Shown: in pieces, positions 43,138 to 51,466 of the stretch
Numbering within the stretch: position 1 is the stretch's first letter
How the letters are laid out: every line of letters begins with the position of its first letter
DNA from: Nocardioides sp. 503
GTDB taxonomy: Bacteria; Actinomycetota; Actinomycetes; Propionibacteriales; Nocardioidaceae
Assembly: GCF_004522095.1 (NCBI RefSeq)
Contig: NZ_SPUI01000002.1
Span: forward strand, 1,178,001 to 1,242,000
DNA length: 64,000 nucleotides
Reading direction: 5' to 3'
Program-made: the position numbers and the translations under genes
The notes under the pieces: model-generated
What the model was told of the DNA's origin: nothing
The model's database searches: none
What the model saw: the letters and a program-made list of their open reading frames with translations, nothing else

Positions 43138-44291
43138 CAGGCGCCGTCCTCCACCGGTCCGTCGTGATCGAGCCGCACCTCGCGCCCCCGCCACCGCACC
43201 GAGCGGCCGACGACGGTGTCGGCCAGGGACCGCGCGAAGATCAGGTCGAACGCCAGCAGGGGCACGGGGAACAGCAGCCAGGTCCACCAGCGGAACGAGC
43301 CGACCGACCTCAGGACCGACCTCAGCTGCCAGGCCACGACCAGCCAGGCCACGACCCACAGGGCGAGATGGCCGTGCACCATCGGCACGTGCTGCCCGGA
43401 GAGGGTCTGGGCCAGGGCCAGCGCGGCGCCGACGGCGACGGCGTGGTGCGCGCCGACCCATGCCACGGCACCGACGGTCGGAGCGGGCGCGGCGGCCGAC
43501 GCCCCGGAGGCGAAGTTCTTGATCCACCCGTCGGCCAGCTGCCGTAGCCCACCGGGGTAGCTGCGCATCCGCAGCGCCTCGCCGCCCACCAAGCACCTCA
43601 CGGGCAGGTCGGCGCGGCGGTAGGCCGCCGCCAGTCGTACGTCGTCGAGGATCTCGCTCCTGACGGCGGCGTGCCCGCCCGCGCGCTCGTAGTCGGCCCG
43701 GGACGTCAGGAGGCACGGCCCGAAGGCCATCGGGTGGGCTGCGGGCCGACGGCCGAAGACGCCACTGGCCAGCACCGCGACCGCGTTGAAGTACGCCGAG
43801 AGCTGCTCGTAGGGGCGAACGACCGCGTGGAAGGGTTGCACCGACACGAGACCGCGGTACCCCTCGTGGACCTCCAGCAGTCCACCCAGGCACTCCGGCG
43901 CCAACCTCGTGTCGGCGTCGAGGAACAGCAGGAGGTCGCCGCTCGACGCCTCGGCCCCGACGTGGCAGGCCCAGGCCTTGCCCGTCCAGCCCGGCGGCGG
44001 GTCCCCGGCGGGGAGCACGGTGGCGGACGAGGCCCGGGCCACCGCGGCGGTCGCGTCCCGGGAGGCGTCGTCGACCACGACGACCTCGCGGACACCGACG
44101 CTCAGGGCGCGCAGGGACTCCAGCAGCCCGGGCAGGGTGGCCTCCTCGTCGCGGGCCGGGATGACGACCGAGACCGAGGCGGCCCGGTCGCGATGCGGTC
44201 CGGCAGCGGGGAGCGTGCGGAGGTCGCGCAGGAGCCAGGCGGCTCCGGCCACGGCCGCCAGCAGCAGGACGGCGACGACCAGGTCGGTCAC
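43137..44291 (-). CDS. CrtQ-like family 2 glycosyltransferase (carotenoid)
   Basis: 384 residues. An N-terminal membrane segment (VVAVLLLAAVAGAAWLL), a GT2 domain (VSVVIPARDEEATLPGLLES, VVVDDASRDAT, LLLFLDADTRLAPE with the DxD metal site, GPCLLTSRADYERAGGH, and QLADGWIKNF) and several C-terminal membrane segments match the 4,4'-diaponeurosporenoate glycosyltransferase family. It should add glucose from UDP-glucose to a hydroxylated or carboxylated carotenoid. The GTG overlaps the P450 stop (GTGA). The longer in-frame reading runs across the P450 gene and is not used. Confidence 0.8.
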   Translation of the reverse strand: MTDLVVAVLLLAAVAGAAWLLRDLRTLPAAGPHRDRAASVSVVIPARDEEATLPGLLESLRALSVGVREVVVVDDASRDATAAVARASSATVLPAGDPPPGWTGKAWACHVGAEASSGDLLLFLDADTRLAPECLGGLLEVHEGYRGLVSVQPFHAVVRPYEQLSAYFNAVAVLASGVFGRRPAAHPMAFGPCLLTSRADYERAGGHAAVRSEILDDVRLAAAYRRADLPVRCLVGGEALRMRSYPGGLRQLADGWIKNFASGASAAAPAPTVGAVAWVGAHHAVAVGAALALAQTLSGQHVPMVHGHLALWVVAWLVVAWQLRSVLRSVGSFRWWTWLLFPVPLLAFDLIFARSLADTVVGRSVRWRGREVRLDHDGPVEDGA

Positions 44292-45673
44292 GACCCGGTC
44301 CGGCCCAGCCGGGTCACGACCAGGGGCATGCCGCCGTGGGGGTGGACCGCGACCTTCGCCTCCGCTCGGGGCCGTGACCAGCCGTCCGGCACGTCGACCT
44401 GGTAGGTCGTGAGCAGCCGGCTGAGCACGACGACCATCTCGCCGAGCGCGAACTCGCGGCCGATGCACAGGCGCGGTCCCTGTCCGAACGGCAGGTAGCC
44501 CGGCGGTGTCCCGGTCGCGCCGAGGAAGCGGTCGGGGCGGAACGTCAGGGGATCGGGCCAGGACTCGCTGCGTCGGTGGACCAGCCAGGGGCTGATGATC
44601 GCCAGGGTGCCCGCGGGGACGGGATGCCCCGCGATGACGTCCTCGCCGCGCGAGCGTCGGGACAGGGCCCAGGCCGGTGGGAAGAGGCGCAGCGACTCGT
44701 CCACGACGGCCCGCGTCCACGGCAGCGTCTCGCGGTGCCCCATCAGCGACACCGGGCCGCCGTGCTGCGTCAGCTCGGCGCGCAGCCGGTCCTGGACGGC
44801 CTGGTCCTCGGCGAGCAGCATCAGGGTCCAGGCCAGCGCCGCGGCCACGGTCTCGTGCCCGGCGATGACCATGGTGACCAGCTCGTGCCTGATCTCGGCG
44901 TCGCTCATCCCGCTGTCCAGCAGCAGACCGAGGAGGTCGTCGCCGTGCGATCCGCCGGCCGCCGGACGCCCCCCTCTGCGCTGCGCGACCAGGTCGGCCG
45001 AGATCGCGTCCAGGCGACGGTAGGTCGAACGCAGCCGCAGGTTCGTCGGCGTCGGTGCCCACGCTGCCGTCTGCAGGACCGAGCGTCCGAGGCGGTAGAC
45101 CAGGGTCGCCGCGTCGCTGGTCGCGTCCAGCAGGCGCTGGGCGTGGCCGGACAGGTCGGTGGAGAACAGGGCCCGTCCGACGGCGTCCAGACCGATGCGG
45201 TGCGTGAGCGCGGCGACGTCCACGAGCGCTCCGCCCGCGGCGACGTCGCCACCGAGCCGCTCCGCGATGGCCGCGTCGGCCGCCGCCCGGACCTGGTCGG
45301 CCACCGCCTCGAGCCGCTGGTGGTGGAACGCCGGTGCGGCGACGCGTCGGTGCTCGATCCAGTTGGGCTCGGAGGAGGCCAGCAGTCCGGGGCCGGTCAC
45401 CCGGGAGAGCGCGGCGTACTGGATCGTCTGCTTGCCCCAGTTGCGGGCCGAGGTCTGCAGGACGTGGCGCACGTCGACCGGGTCGTTCAGCAGCAGGGCC
45501 GGCGCACCGGGGACCGGGAACGCCACCAGGTCGCCGTACTGCTCGGTCACGGCGGAGAGGAAGGAGAGCGGGTCGGCACGGATCGACCGCAGCTCCCGGG
45601 CCATGTCCAGCGGGGTCGGGCCGGGCACCCCGATGTCCAGCGGCTTGCTCGCCCAGGACCGGGTCGCGCTCAC
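44288..45673 (-). CDS. Cytochrome P450, CYP175-like (predicted carotene hydroxylase)
   Basis: 461 residues. The I-helix motif is AGHETV (271-276), the ExxR motif ESLR (326-329), and the haem-binding loop FGQGPRLCIGREFA has Cys403 as thiolate ligand. Segments QYAALSRVTGPGLL, LRLFPPAWALSRR and FRPDRFLGATGTPPGYLPFG resemble Thermus CYP175A1, the P450 beta-carotene hydroxylase, as I recall its sequence. The place directly after the lycopene cyclase genes supports a ring hydroxylase that makes cryptoxanthin or zeaxanthin. The GTG start overlaps the cyclase stop (GTGA). Confidence 0.83.
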   Translation of the reverse strand: MSATRSWASKPLDIGVPGPTPLDMARELRSIRADPLSFLSAVTEQYGDLVAFPVPGAPALLLNDPVDVRHVLQTSARNWGKQTIQYAALSRVTGPGLLASSEPNWIEHRRVAAPAFHHQRLEAVADQVRAAADAAIAERLGGDVAAGGALVDVAALTHRIGLDAVGRALFSTDLSGHAQRLLDATSDAATLVYRLGRSVLQTAAWAPTPTNLRLRSTYRRLDAISADLVAQRRGGRPAAGGSHGDDLLGLLLDSGMSDAEIRHELVTMVIAGHETVAAALAWTLMLLAEDQAVQDRLRAELTQHGGPVSLMGHRETLPWTRAVVDESLRLFPPAWALSRRSRGEDVIAGHPVPAGTLAIISPWLVHRRSESWPDPLTFRPDRFLGATGTPPGYLPFGQGPRLCIGREFALGEMVVVLSRLLTTYQVDVPDGWSRPRAEAKVAVHPHGGMPLVVTRLGRTGS

Positions 45674-46002
45674 GCCTCTCCCTCCTGGGTGCGCCGTCCG
45701 AGCCGGACCCAGGTCACGCACGACGTCAGCACGAGGGCGAAGCCGAAGGCGAGGTCCTCGACGGGCGCGTAGACCAGGCGTCCGTCCCCGACGAAGGTGA
45801 CGCGCTCGCTGCCGATGATCTCGGCGGCGTGGTAGCGGACGATGCCCCGGCCGGTGAGCCAGCCGTTGGTCAACAGCTGGAAGAACACGATGATGCCGTA
45901 GGCCGCCCACCAGCTCCTGGTGCTGGTCAGGCGGGTGCCGACCAGCCGGTCCAGGGCGAGGGCCGCCAGCACCGCCACCACGGCGATGGCGGTGTAGCTC
46001 AT
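45670..46002 (-). CDS. crtYd: Lycopene cyclase subunit (second small subunit)
   Basis: 110 residues with three membrane segments (YTAIAVVAVLAALALDRLVG, WWAAYGIIVFFQLLTNGWL, DLAFGFALVLTSCVTWVRLG). The PVEDLAFGF motif is the charged PxE(D/E) signature of the lycopene cyclase domain. Such proteins work as heterodimers with the neighbouring small subunit and close the ends of lycopene. Beta-ring formation, as with Brevibacterium/Mycobacterium CrtYc-CrtYd, is assumed; epsilon-type CrtYe/Yf cannot be excluded by eye. The ATG overlaps the partner's stop. Confidence 0.82.
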   Translation of the reverse strand: MSYTAIAVVAVLAALALDRLVGTRLTSTRSWWAAYGIIVFFQLLTNGWLTGRGIVRYHAAEIIGSERVTFVGDGRLVYAPVEDLAFGFALVLTSCVTWVRLGRRTQEGEA

Positions 46003-46352
46003 GTCGGCTCCTTGCGCCCACGCCGTGGGGGCACGCGGTCGCGTGAGGCGGTGGCCCCCACGGCCTCGTAGGTCAGCACCGCGACCAGGGGGATGACGAC
46101 GAAGAAGCCGATCTCCTCGAGCGGGAGGTCGGCGACCCTCCACGGCAGCGTCTGGGCCGCGTCGAAGGTCCAGTGGTCCGAGGCGGTCGCGTAGAGGTCC
46201 CAGACGAGGAACGGAGTGCCGGCCAGGAGGATGGTCAGCAGCAGCCGCCCGGGCTGGCGCAGCACGTCGAGCCGGAACACCGCGACGAGCGGCAGGGTGC
46301 CCGCGAGGCAGAAGGCCAGCATGGCAACGTACGACCAGTGCGGCAGGCTCAT
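45999..46352 (-). CDS. crtYc: Lycopene cyclase subunit (first small subunit)
   Basis: 117 residues with three membrane segments. PLEEIGFFVVIPLVAVLTYEAV holds the PxEE motif typical of this cyclase family, preceded by FLVWDLYATASDHWTFD. It pairs with the next gene product to form the cyclase. ATGA overlap links the two. It lies 39 nt after crtI, the only gap inside the operon longer than an overlap. Confidence 0.82.
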   Translation of the reverse strand: MSLPHWSYVAMLAFCLAGTLPLVAVFRLDVLRQPGRLLLTILLAGTPFLVWDLYATASDHWTFDAAQTLPWRVADLPLEEIGFFVVIPLVAVLTYEAVGATASRDRVPPRRGRKEPT

Positions 46353-46391
46353 CGTGGGCTCACTCCGGCCGCCGGCCGAGCGAGGCGACGG

Positions 46392-48002
46392 TCATCGCGC
46401 CACCGGCACGGCGGAGCGGTCGTCGGTGAGCCGCTTGAGGACCAGCTCGGCGCTGATCAGGCACATGGGCAGCCCCACGCCGGGGACGGTGCTGGCTCCG
46501 GCGTAGAGGAGCCCGTCGACCTTGGCGGAGGTGTTGCTCGGGCGGAAGAACGCGCTCTGACGCAGGGTGTGCTCCAGGCCGAGCGCCCCGCCCTGCCAGG
46601 CGTTGTAGCGCCGGGCGAAGTCCTCGGGTCCGACGGTGTGCCGCACCCGGATCCGGTCGCGCAGGTCCGGGATCCCGGCCCACGCCGCCACCTGGTCGAT
46701 CGCGGCGTCCGCGGCCCGCTCCACCAGCGGCGAGCCGGCCCCGTCGTCGCCTCCGGAGCCGATCGAGACGTCGGCCGGCACCGGGACCAGCACGAAGAGG
46801 TTCTCCGAGCCCTCGGGGGCGACGCTCGGGTCGGTCTCGGAGGGCTTGCAGACGTAGACCGACGCCGGGTCCGGCACCCGGGCCTCGGGGCCGAAGATGT
46901 CGCCGAAGTTCTGCAACCAGTCGGAGGTGAAGAACAGGGAGTGGTGGGGCAGCTGCGGCAGCCGGCCCTCCACCCCGAGCATCGCGAGCACCGCGCCGGT
47001 CCCGGGGGTGCGCCGCGCCCACGTCCGCTCGGGGTGGGTCTGCAGCGCCGGGGGGAGCAGGGTCGTCTCGACGTGGTGAAGGTCCGCGGCGCCCACGACG
47101 ATGTCGGCGGCGAACGTGTGGGGCTTCCCGTCCACCGACGCCTCGACGCCGGCCACCCGCGCCCGGCCTGCCTTGGCGCTCTCGTGGGTAAGGATGGCGG
47201 TGACCGGCGTGGCGGTGTGCAGCCGCACTCCGTGGCGCTGGGCGAGCGCGGCGATGGCGTCGATGAGGTGCGTGAAACCACCCTGCGGGTAGAGCACCTG
47301 GTCGCCGAGGTCGAGCCGGCTCATCAGGTGGTACATGCTCGGTGCCCGGCTGGGGGAGGAGCCGAGGAACACCGCGGGATAGCCCAGCACCTGGCGGAGC
47401 CGGTTGTCGGAGAACCGCGCCGCGACGTGGCTCTCGAGGGACCGGGTCAGCAGCCGGCCCAGTCGGGGGATCCGGCGGACCACCTCGGGGTGCAGCAGCG
47501 TCGACGGGGCGGCGAAGTTGTTGTAGAGGAAGCGGCGCAGCGCGACGTCGTAGGTGTCCTCCGCGGAACGGAGATAGGCGTCGAACCGGTCCCCGGCGCC
47601 CGGCTCCAGCGACTCGAAGAGCGCGCGGTTGTGCTCGCGGTCGGGGCGGATGTCGACCGGCTCGGTGTGCCCCTCGAAGAAGACGCGGTAGCTCGGGTCG
47701 AGCACGGTGAGGTCCAGCTCCGCCTCGACGGAGGTGCCGAGCAGGGAGAAGAAGTGCTCGAAGACCTCGGGCATGAGGTACCACGACGCGCCGGTGTCGA
47801 AGCGGAAGCCGTCCCGCTCGATGCTGCCGACCCGACCGCCGAGGTCGTCGTTCTGCTCGAGGAGGTCGACGCTGTAGCCGCGCGACGCCAGCAGGGCGGC
47901 GGTGGCCAGGCCGGCGATGCCGCCCCCGATCACGACGACCCGACCGGAGCCGGACGAGGCGGGGGAGGAGTCCACACCCGCGTCGTCGAGCACGGAGCTC
48001 AT
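46392..48002 (-). CDS. crtI: Phytoene desaturase
   Basis: 536 residues of the CrtI type. The N-terminal FAD-binding motif is RVVVIGGGIAGLATAALLASRG, followed by VDLLEQNDDLGGRVGS and TGASWYLMPEVFEHFF. The C-terminal dinucleotide motif LLYAGASTVPGVGLPMCLIS is the family signature. It should take phytoene to lycopene in four steps with FAD. There is no N-terminal membrane helix; it is membrane-associated. The ATG overlaps the crtB stop (ATGA). Confidence 0.93.
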   Translation of the reverse strand: MSSVLDDAGVDSSPASSGSGRVVVIGGGIAGLATAALLASRGYSVDLLEQNDDLGGRVGSIERDGFRFDTGASWYLMPEVFEHFFSLLGTSVEAELDLTVLDPSYRVFFEGHTEPVDIRPDREHNRALFESLEPGAGDRFDAYLRSAEDTYDVALRRFLYNNFAAPSTLLHPEVVRRIPRLGRLLTRSLESHVAARFSDNRLRQVLGYPAVFLGSSPSRAPSMYHLMSRLDLGDQVLYPQGGFTHLIDAIAALAQRHGVRLHTATPVTAILTHESAKAGRARVAGVEASVDGKPHTFAADIVVGAADLHHVETTLLPPALQTHPERTWARRTPGTGAVLAMLGVEGRLPQLPHHSLFFTSDWLQNFGDIFGPEARVPDPASVYVCKPSETDPSVAPEGSENLFVLVPVPADVSIGSGGDDGAGSPLVERAADAAIDQVAAWAGIPDLRDRIRVRHTVGPEDFARRYNAWQGGALGLEHTLRQSAFFRPSNTSAKVDGLLYAGASTVPGVGLPMCLISAELVLKRLTDDRSAVPVAR

Positions 48003-48877
48003 GCTCGCCTGCCGTAGAGCGCTCCGGCCATGACCCTGATCTTAACGGGGTCGGGAACGCGGACCCGGGTGAGCCGGATCCGGTCCGCCGGCGTGGCCTG
48101 GAGCCGGGAGGCGAGCTCGGCGAACGTGGCGTGCGCGACCCTGACGGCCCGGCGGCTGCCGGGCGGCAGGTCGGGGATCACCGCGTCGGCCGCGGCCAGG
48201 TCGGCGTCGATGTCGTCGAGGATCCGGTCACGGTCGGCGTCGTCGAACCGGTCGACGTCGAGCCCCGGGAAGTAGCACCGGTGCAGGGTGTCGTGGTCCT
48301 CGGCGAGGTCGCGCAGGAAGTTGAGCTTCTGGAACGCGGCGCCGAGACGCTGCGCACCGGGGGCGAGCCGTGCGTAGGCCCGGTCGCGCTCCGGCTCCTC
48401 GGCCAGGAAGATCCGCAGGCACATCAGCCCGACCACCTCGGCCGAACCGTAGACGTATCGCTCGAAGCTCTCGGCGGTGTGCACCGTGGTGTCCAGATCC
48501 ATGCGCATCGACGCGAAGAACGGGTCGACGAGGTCCGAGCCGATCCCGCACGCGATCGCCGTCCTGGCGAAGGCGTGCACGGTCAGGTTGGCGCTGTAGC
48601 CGGTGCGCAGCGACTGGTGCACGTCCTCCTGGAGCGCGGTGAGCATCAGGTCGCGAGAGTCCCGCCGCAGGCCCGGGTCGGGGTTGTCGACGATCTCGTC
48701 GGCCACCCGGACGAGCGCGTAGGCGTTGCGGACGTGGGTCCGGACCGGCGGGGCAAGCAGCAGAGACGCCAGCCCGAAGGAGCTGGAGTAGCGACGGATG
48801 ACCAGCGCCGCGCTCTTCTCGGAGACCGAGTCGTAGAGGGTGTGGCCGGCGCGGCGACGTACGAGGAAGGGGCTCAC
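47999..48877 (-). CDS. crtB: Phytoene synthase
   Basis: 292 residues of trans-isoprenyl diphosphate synthase fold. The two metal-binding aspartate motifs are DEIVD (in YALVRVADEIVDN) and DLAED (FLRDLAEDHDTLHRCYFP). SSSFGLASLLLAP at the N-terminus and QKLNFLRDL are typical. It joins two geranylgeranyl diphosphates head to head to make phytoene. The GTG start overlaps the crtE stop (GTGA). Confidence 0.93.
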   Translation of the reverse strand: MSPFLVRRRAGHTLYDSVSEKSAALVIRRYSSSFGLASLLLAPPVRTHVRNAYALVRVADEIVDNPDPGLRRDSRDLMLTALQEDVHQSLRTGYSANLTVHAFARTAIACGIGSDLVDPFFASMRMDLDTTVHTAESFERYVYGSAEVVGLMCLRIFLAEEPERDRAYARLAPGAQRLGAAFQKLNFLRDLAEDHDTLHRCYFPGLDVDRFDDADRDRILDDIDADLAAADAVIPDLPPGSRRAVRVAHATFAELASRLQATPADRIRLTRVRVPDPVKIRVMAGALYGRRA

Positions 48878-49917
48878 GCCGCCACCTCCTTGCGGCGGGC
48901 GAGCCCCGGGAGGCAGGCGCTCAGGGCCGGGACGATGGCCGAGGGGATGCCCAGGTCCTCGACGACCTTCCGTGCCTCGGCGAGGTAGGTGTCGACGAGC
49001 GCCTCGACGAACCCGCGAGACCCGCAGGAGGTGAGGAGCCGTTTCGCTTCGAGGAACTCCTCGTCGGTGAGGTCACGGCCGACGTAGGAGCGGATCTCGG
49101 GCCACTCGGGGGCGGTGGTCGCGTGGATCAGGAGCGGTGTCTGCTTGCTGGTGCGCAGGTCGCCGGTGGCGCTCTTGCCGGTCTGCGCGGGATCGCCGAA
49201 CACGCCGATGAGGTCGTCGACGAGCTGGAAGGCGACGCCGAGCATGCGCCCGGCCCTGCCCAGCCGGTCCACCGTGTGCTCGTCGGCGCCGGCGAGCACC
49301 GCCCCGGCCTGGAGGGGGAGGGCGAAGGAGTAGGCGCTCGTCTTCTGCTCCTCCATCGCCAGGCTGTCGCGCAGCGACGCGGACCCCGGGTGGAGCGCGA
49401 GCGTCACGTCGGCGAGCTCTCCCGCCGCCGTCGTGTGGAGCGCGGCGTCGAAGAGGTCGAGCAGTCGGCCCACGACCTCGGTGGCGGCGCCGCACGTGGC
49501 GACCGCCCGGATCGCGGCGGCCAGGGCGAGGTCACCCGCGAGGATGCCCGCGGCCAGACCGAGCTCGTCGGCCCCCTCGGGCGAGGCCCCGGCCTCTCGT
49601 GCCTGCGCGCTGAACGTCCCGCTCACGTTGAGCCGGCCGCGACGCACCTGGTCGCCGTCGATGACGTCGTCGTGGATGACGAACGCCGTGTGCAGCAGCT
49701 CCACGGCCGCCCCGACCTGCGCCGCCGCCGCCCCGCAGGTGCCGCCGAGGGCCTCGTGGGCCGCGCCCACCAAGGCGGGGCGGAACCTCTTGCCGCCCTG
49801 GGTGGCCTCCACCACGCACTCCCAGAGACGTGCGTGGGCGGGGTCGACCTGGGCCGCGCGCGCCCGGCCGTCCGTCAGCAGTCGGTGCAGCGCATCATCG
49901 GTGCTTCCTGATGTCAC
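48874..49917 (-). CDS. crtE: Polyprenyl (geranylgeranyl) diphosphate synthase
   Basis: 347 residues. GGKRFRPALV, the first Asp-rich motif HDDVIDGD, and the second QLVDDLIGVFGD, followed by KSATGDLRTSKQTPLLI, define a type of chain-building prenyl synthase. In this place it should supply geranylgeranyl diphosphate to CrtB. GTG 49917 has AGGAGA upstream. It is the first gene of the nine-gene operon and diverges from the MerR regulator. Confidence 0.92.
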   Translation of the reverse strand: MTSGSTDDALHRLLTDGRARAAQVDPAHARLWECVVEATQGGKRFRPALVGAAHEALGGTCGAAAAQVGAAVELLHTAFVIHDDVIDGDQVRRGRLNVSGTFSAQAREAGASPEGADELGLAAGILAGDLALAAAIRAVATCGAATEVVGRLLDLFDAALHTTAAGELADVTLALHPGSASLRDSLAMEEQKTSAYSFALPLQAGAVLAGADEHTVDRLGRAGRMLGVAFQLVDDLIGVFGDPAQTGKSATGDLRTSKQTPLLIHATTAPEWPEIRSYVGRDLTDEEFLEAKRLLTSCGSRGFVEALVDTYLAEARKVVEDLGIPSAIVPALSACLPGLARRKEVAA

Positions 49918-49997
49918 GTCTGTCTCCTGGTGCCGGGGCGTGGGGGAGGGTTGTGCAAGACTCGGAGTCTAAACTACGCAACCTGAAGAGGTTAGTC
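49918..49997. promoter_or_regulatory. Divergent crtE / merR control region with two inverted repeats
   Basis: GACTCGGAGTC (49959-49969) is a perfect inverted repeat around one G. AACCTGAAGAGGTT (49980-49993) is a second with 5-nt arms. TAAACT (49970-49975) could be the merR -10 box, without a matching -35 at normal spacing, which suggests regulator-dependent promoters. Both repeats are candidate sites for the MerR protein. Confidence 0.55.
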
Positions 49998-50852
49998 ATG
50001 GAGCGCTCAGCCCAGGGGCACCTGCTGACGATCAGCGACCTCTCCGAGCGCACGGGCGTGCCGGCGGGCACGCTGCGCAGCTGGGAGTCGCGCTACGGCT
50101 TCCCACGCCCGGTCCGGATGGCCGGGGGACACCGCCGCTACGCCGCCTCCGACGTGGTCGCCGTCCAGGAGGTGCTCCGCCACCGCGACGCCGGGCAGAT
50201 GCTGGGCGCCGCGATCCGGCGGGTGAGCGCCGAGTCGCTCCAGTCGCGGTCGATCTTCGCCGAGCTGCGCCGCTCGCACCCCGGCCTCACGGCCCAGGCG
50301 CTCTCGAAGTCCAGCGTCCTGGCGCTCAGCCGGGCCATCGAGGACGAGTGCTGCGCGCGGGCGCAGTCGCCGGTGATCTTCGGGGGATTCCAGCGCGACC
50401 GGTTCCTGCGCGCGTCCCGAGCGCGCTGGGTCGAGCTGGCGCGTACCGCCGAGGCCGCCGTCATGTTCGCCAACCTCGCGGAGCCCGGAGACCTGGAGCC
50501 TGGTCAGCCGATCGAGGTGGCGCTCCCGCGCGAGGCACCACTGAACCGTGAGTGGGTCGTCGTGTGCGACGCCCCCGACCTGCCGGCCTGCCTGGCGGCG
50601 GTCGAGCGACCCGGACAGCTGGACGTCGCCGACGACGACCGCCGCTTCGACGCCGTGTGGACCGTGGACCCTCGAATGGTCCGCGACGCGAGCCGCGTGG
50701 CAGCGGCCCTCGCCGACGAGTACCGGCCCGGCTGGCGCAGCTCTCACCACCTCGCCGTCCTCCACGAGGAACCGCCCGCCGCCTCCGCCGACCTGCGACG
50801 GGCCTCCGACCTCATGAACCGGACCCTGGGGTACCTCGACGCTGCGCATTGA
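49998..50852 (+). CDS. MerR-family regulator with DICT-type sensory domain
   Basis: 284 residues. The N-terminal MerR winged helix is LLTISDLSERTGVPAGTLRS, WESRYGFPRPVRMAGGHRRY and DVVAVQEVLRHRDAG. The remaining ~200 residues (SLQSRSIFAELRRSHPG, VLALSRAIEDECCARA, VIFGGFQRDRF, WVVVCDAPDLPACLAAVE) look like the DICT sensory domain, a fold reported in light- or redox-linked signalling proteins. No cobalamin-binding motif as in LitR was seen. It diverges from the carotenoid operon and is its probable regulator, perhaps light- or stress-dependent. ATG 49998 has GAGG upstream. Confidence 0.82.
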   Translation: MERSAQGHLLTISDLSERTGVPAGTLRSWESRYGFPRPVRMAGGHRRYAASDVVAVQEVLRHRDAGQMLGAAIRRVSAESLQSRSIFAELRRSHPGLTAQALSKSSVLALSRAIEDECCARAQSPVIFGGFQRDRFLRASRARWVELARTAEAAVMFANLAEPGDLEPGQPIEVALPREAPLNREWVVVCDAPDLPACLAAVERPGQLDVADDDRRFDAVWTVDPRMVRDASRVAAALADEYRPGWRSSHHLAVLHEEPPAASADLRRASDLMNRTLGYLDAAH

Positions 50853-50939
50853 GGTTCGGTACCCCTTCTGGCCCTCCTCACCGAACTGGCAGGCACGGGA
50901 GTTGATCAGGCGGGAGTAGCCAGGGGGAGGGCGGCGGCA

Positions 50940-51314
50940 GTGAGCGCGTTCGCTGGCAAACTGAGACACGTGGGCTGGAAGACGTACGACGCGATGAGCC
51001 GGATCGAGAAGAAGATGTATTGGGCTGTTCGCGAGGAGACGATGCTTCAGGAGCTGCCCTGGCCTGAAATCGACGATCCCCGTAGTCCACGTGAGGTCCG
51101 CTGGCCCGCAGAGGATCCCGACGACTGCGCCACCGTCCTCCTCGGTTGGTTCGACGCCGGACTGATCACTGTCATGACGACGGGCGGCCACGACTACCTG
51201 GGATCGTCCGAAGCGCGCGCACTTCTGACGGGACCAGCAGGATGGAGCCCGTCGCATTCGCTCGTACTCACCGACCGCGGCGAGGAGCTGCTCGAACATG
51301 CTGGCCTCGCTTGA
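50940..51314 (+). CDS. Hypothetical protein
   Basis: 124 residues, no known family recognised. It has no signal peptide or membrane segment. The sequence suggests a small mixed domain (VLLGWFDAGLITVMTTG, SSEARALLTG, HSLVLTDRGEELLEHAGL), the last part like a winged-helix strand-turn. GTG 50940 has GGGAGG upstream. Lower GC and weaker codon bias than the neighbours suggest recent gain. Confidence 0.6.
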   Translation: MSAFAGKLRHVGWKTYDAMSRIEKKMYWAVREETMLQELPWPEIDDPRSPREVRWPAEDPDDCATVLLGWFDAGLITVMTTGGHDYLGSSEARALLTGPAGWSPSHSLVLTDRGEELLEHAGLA

Positions 51315-51466
51315 GGTGCGTCTCGTCTCCCCGCCGGTGACGCGTGCGATCCTCGTGGCATGGACCTTGCCACTTCGAAGAGAGTCCTCGGCTCGTAGGT
51401 CCTCTGATGGGGGACTACCGGTTCGTGGCTGGCGTGCTTGAGACCGAGTTCTCTCGCCATGGCTGA

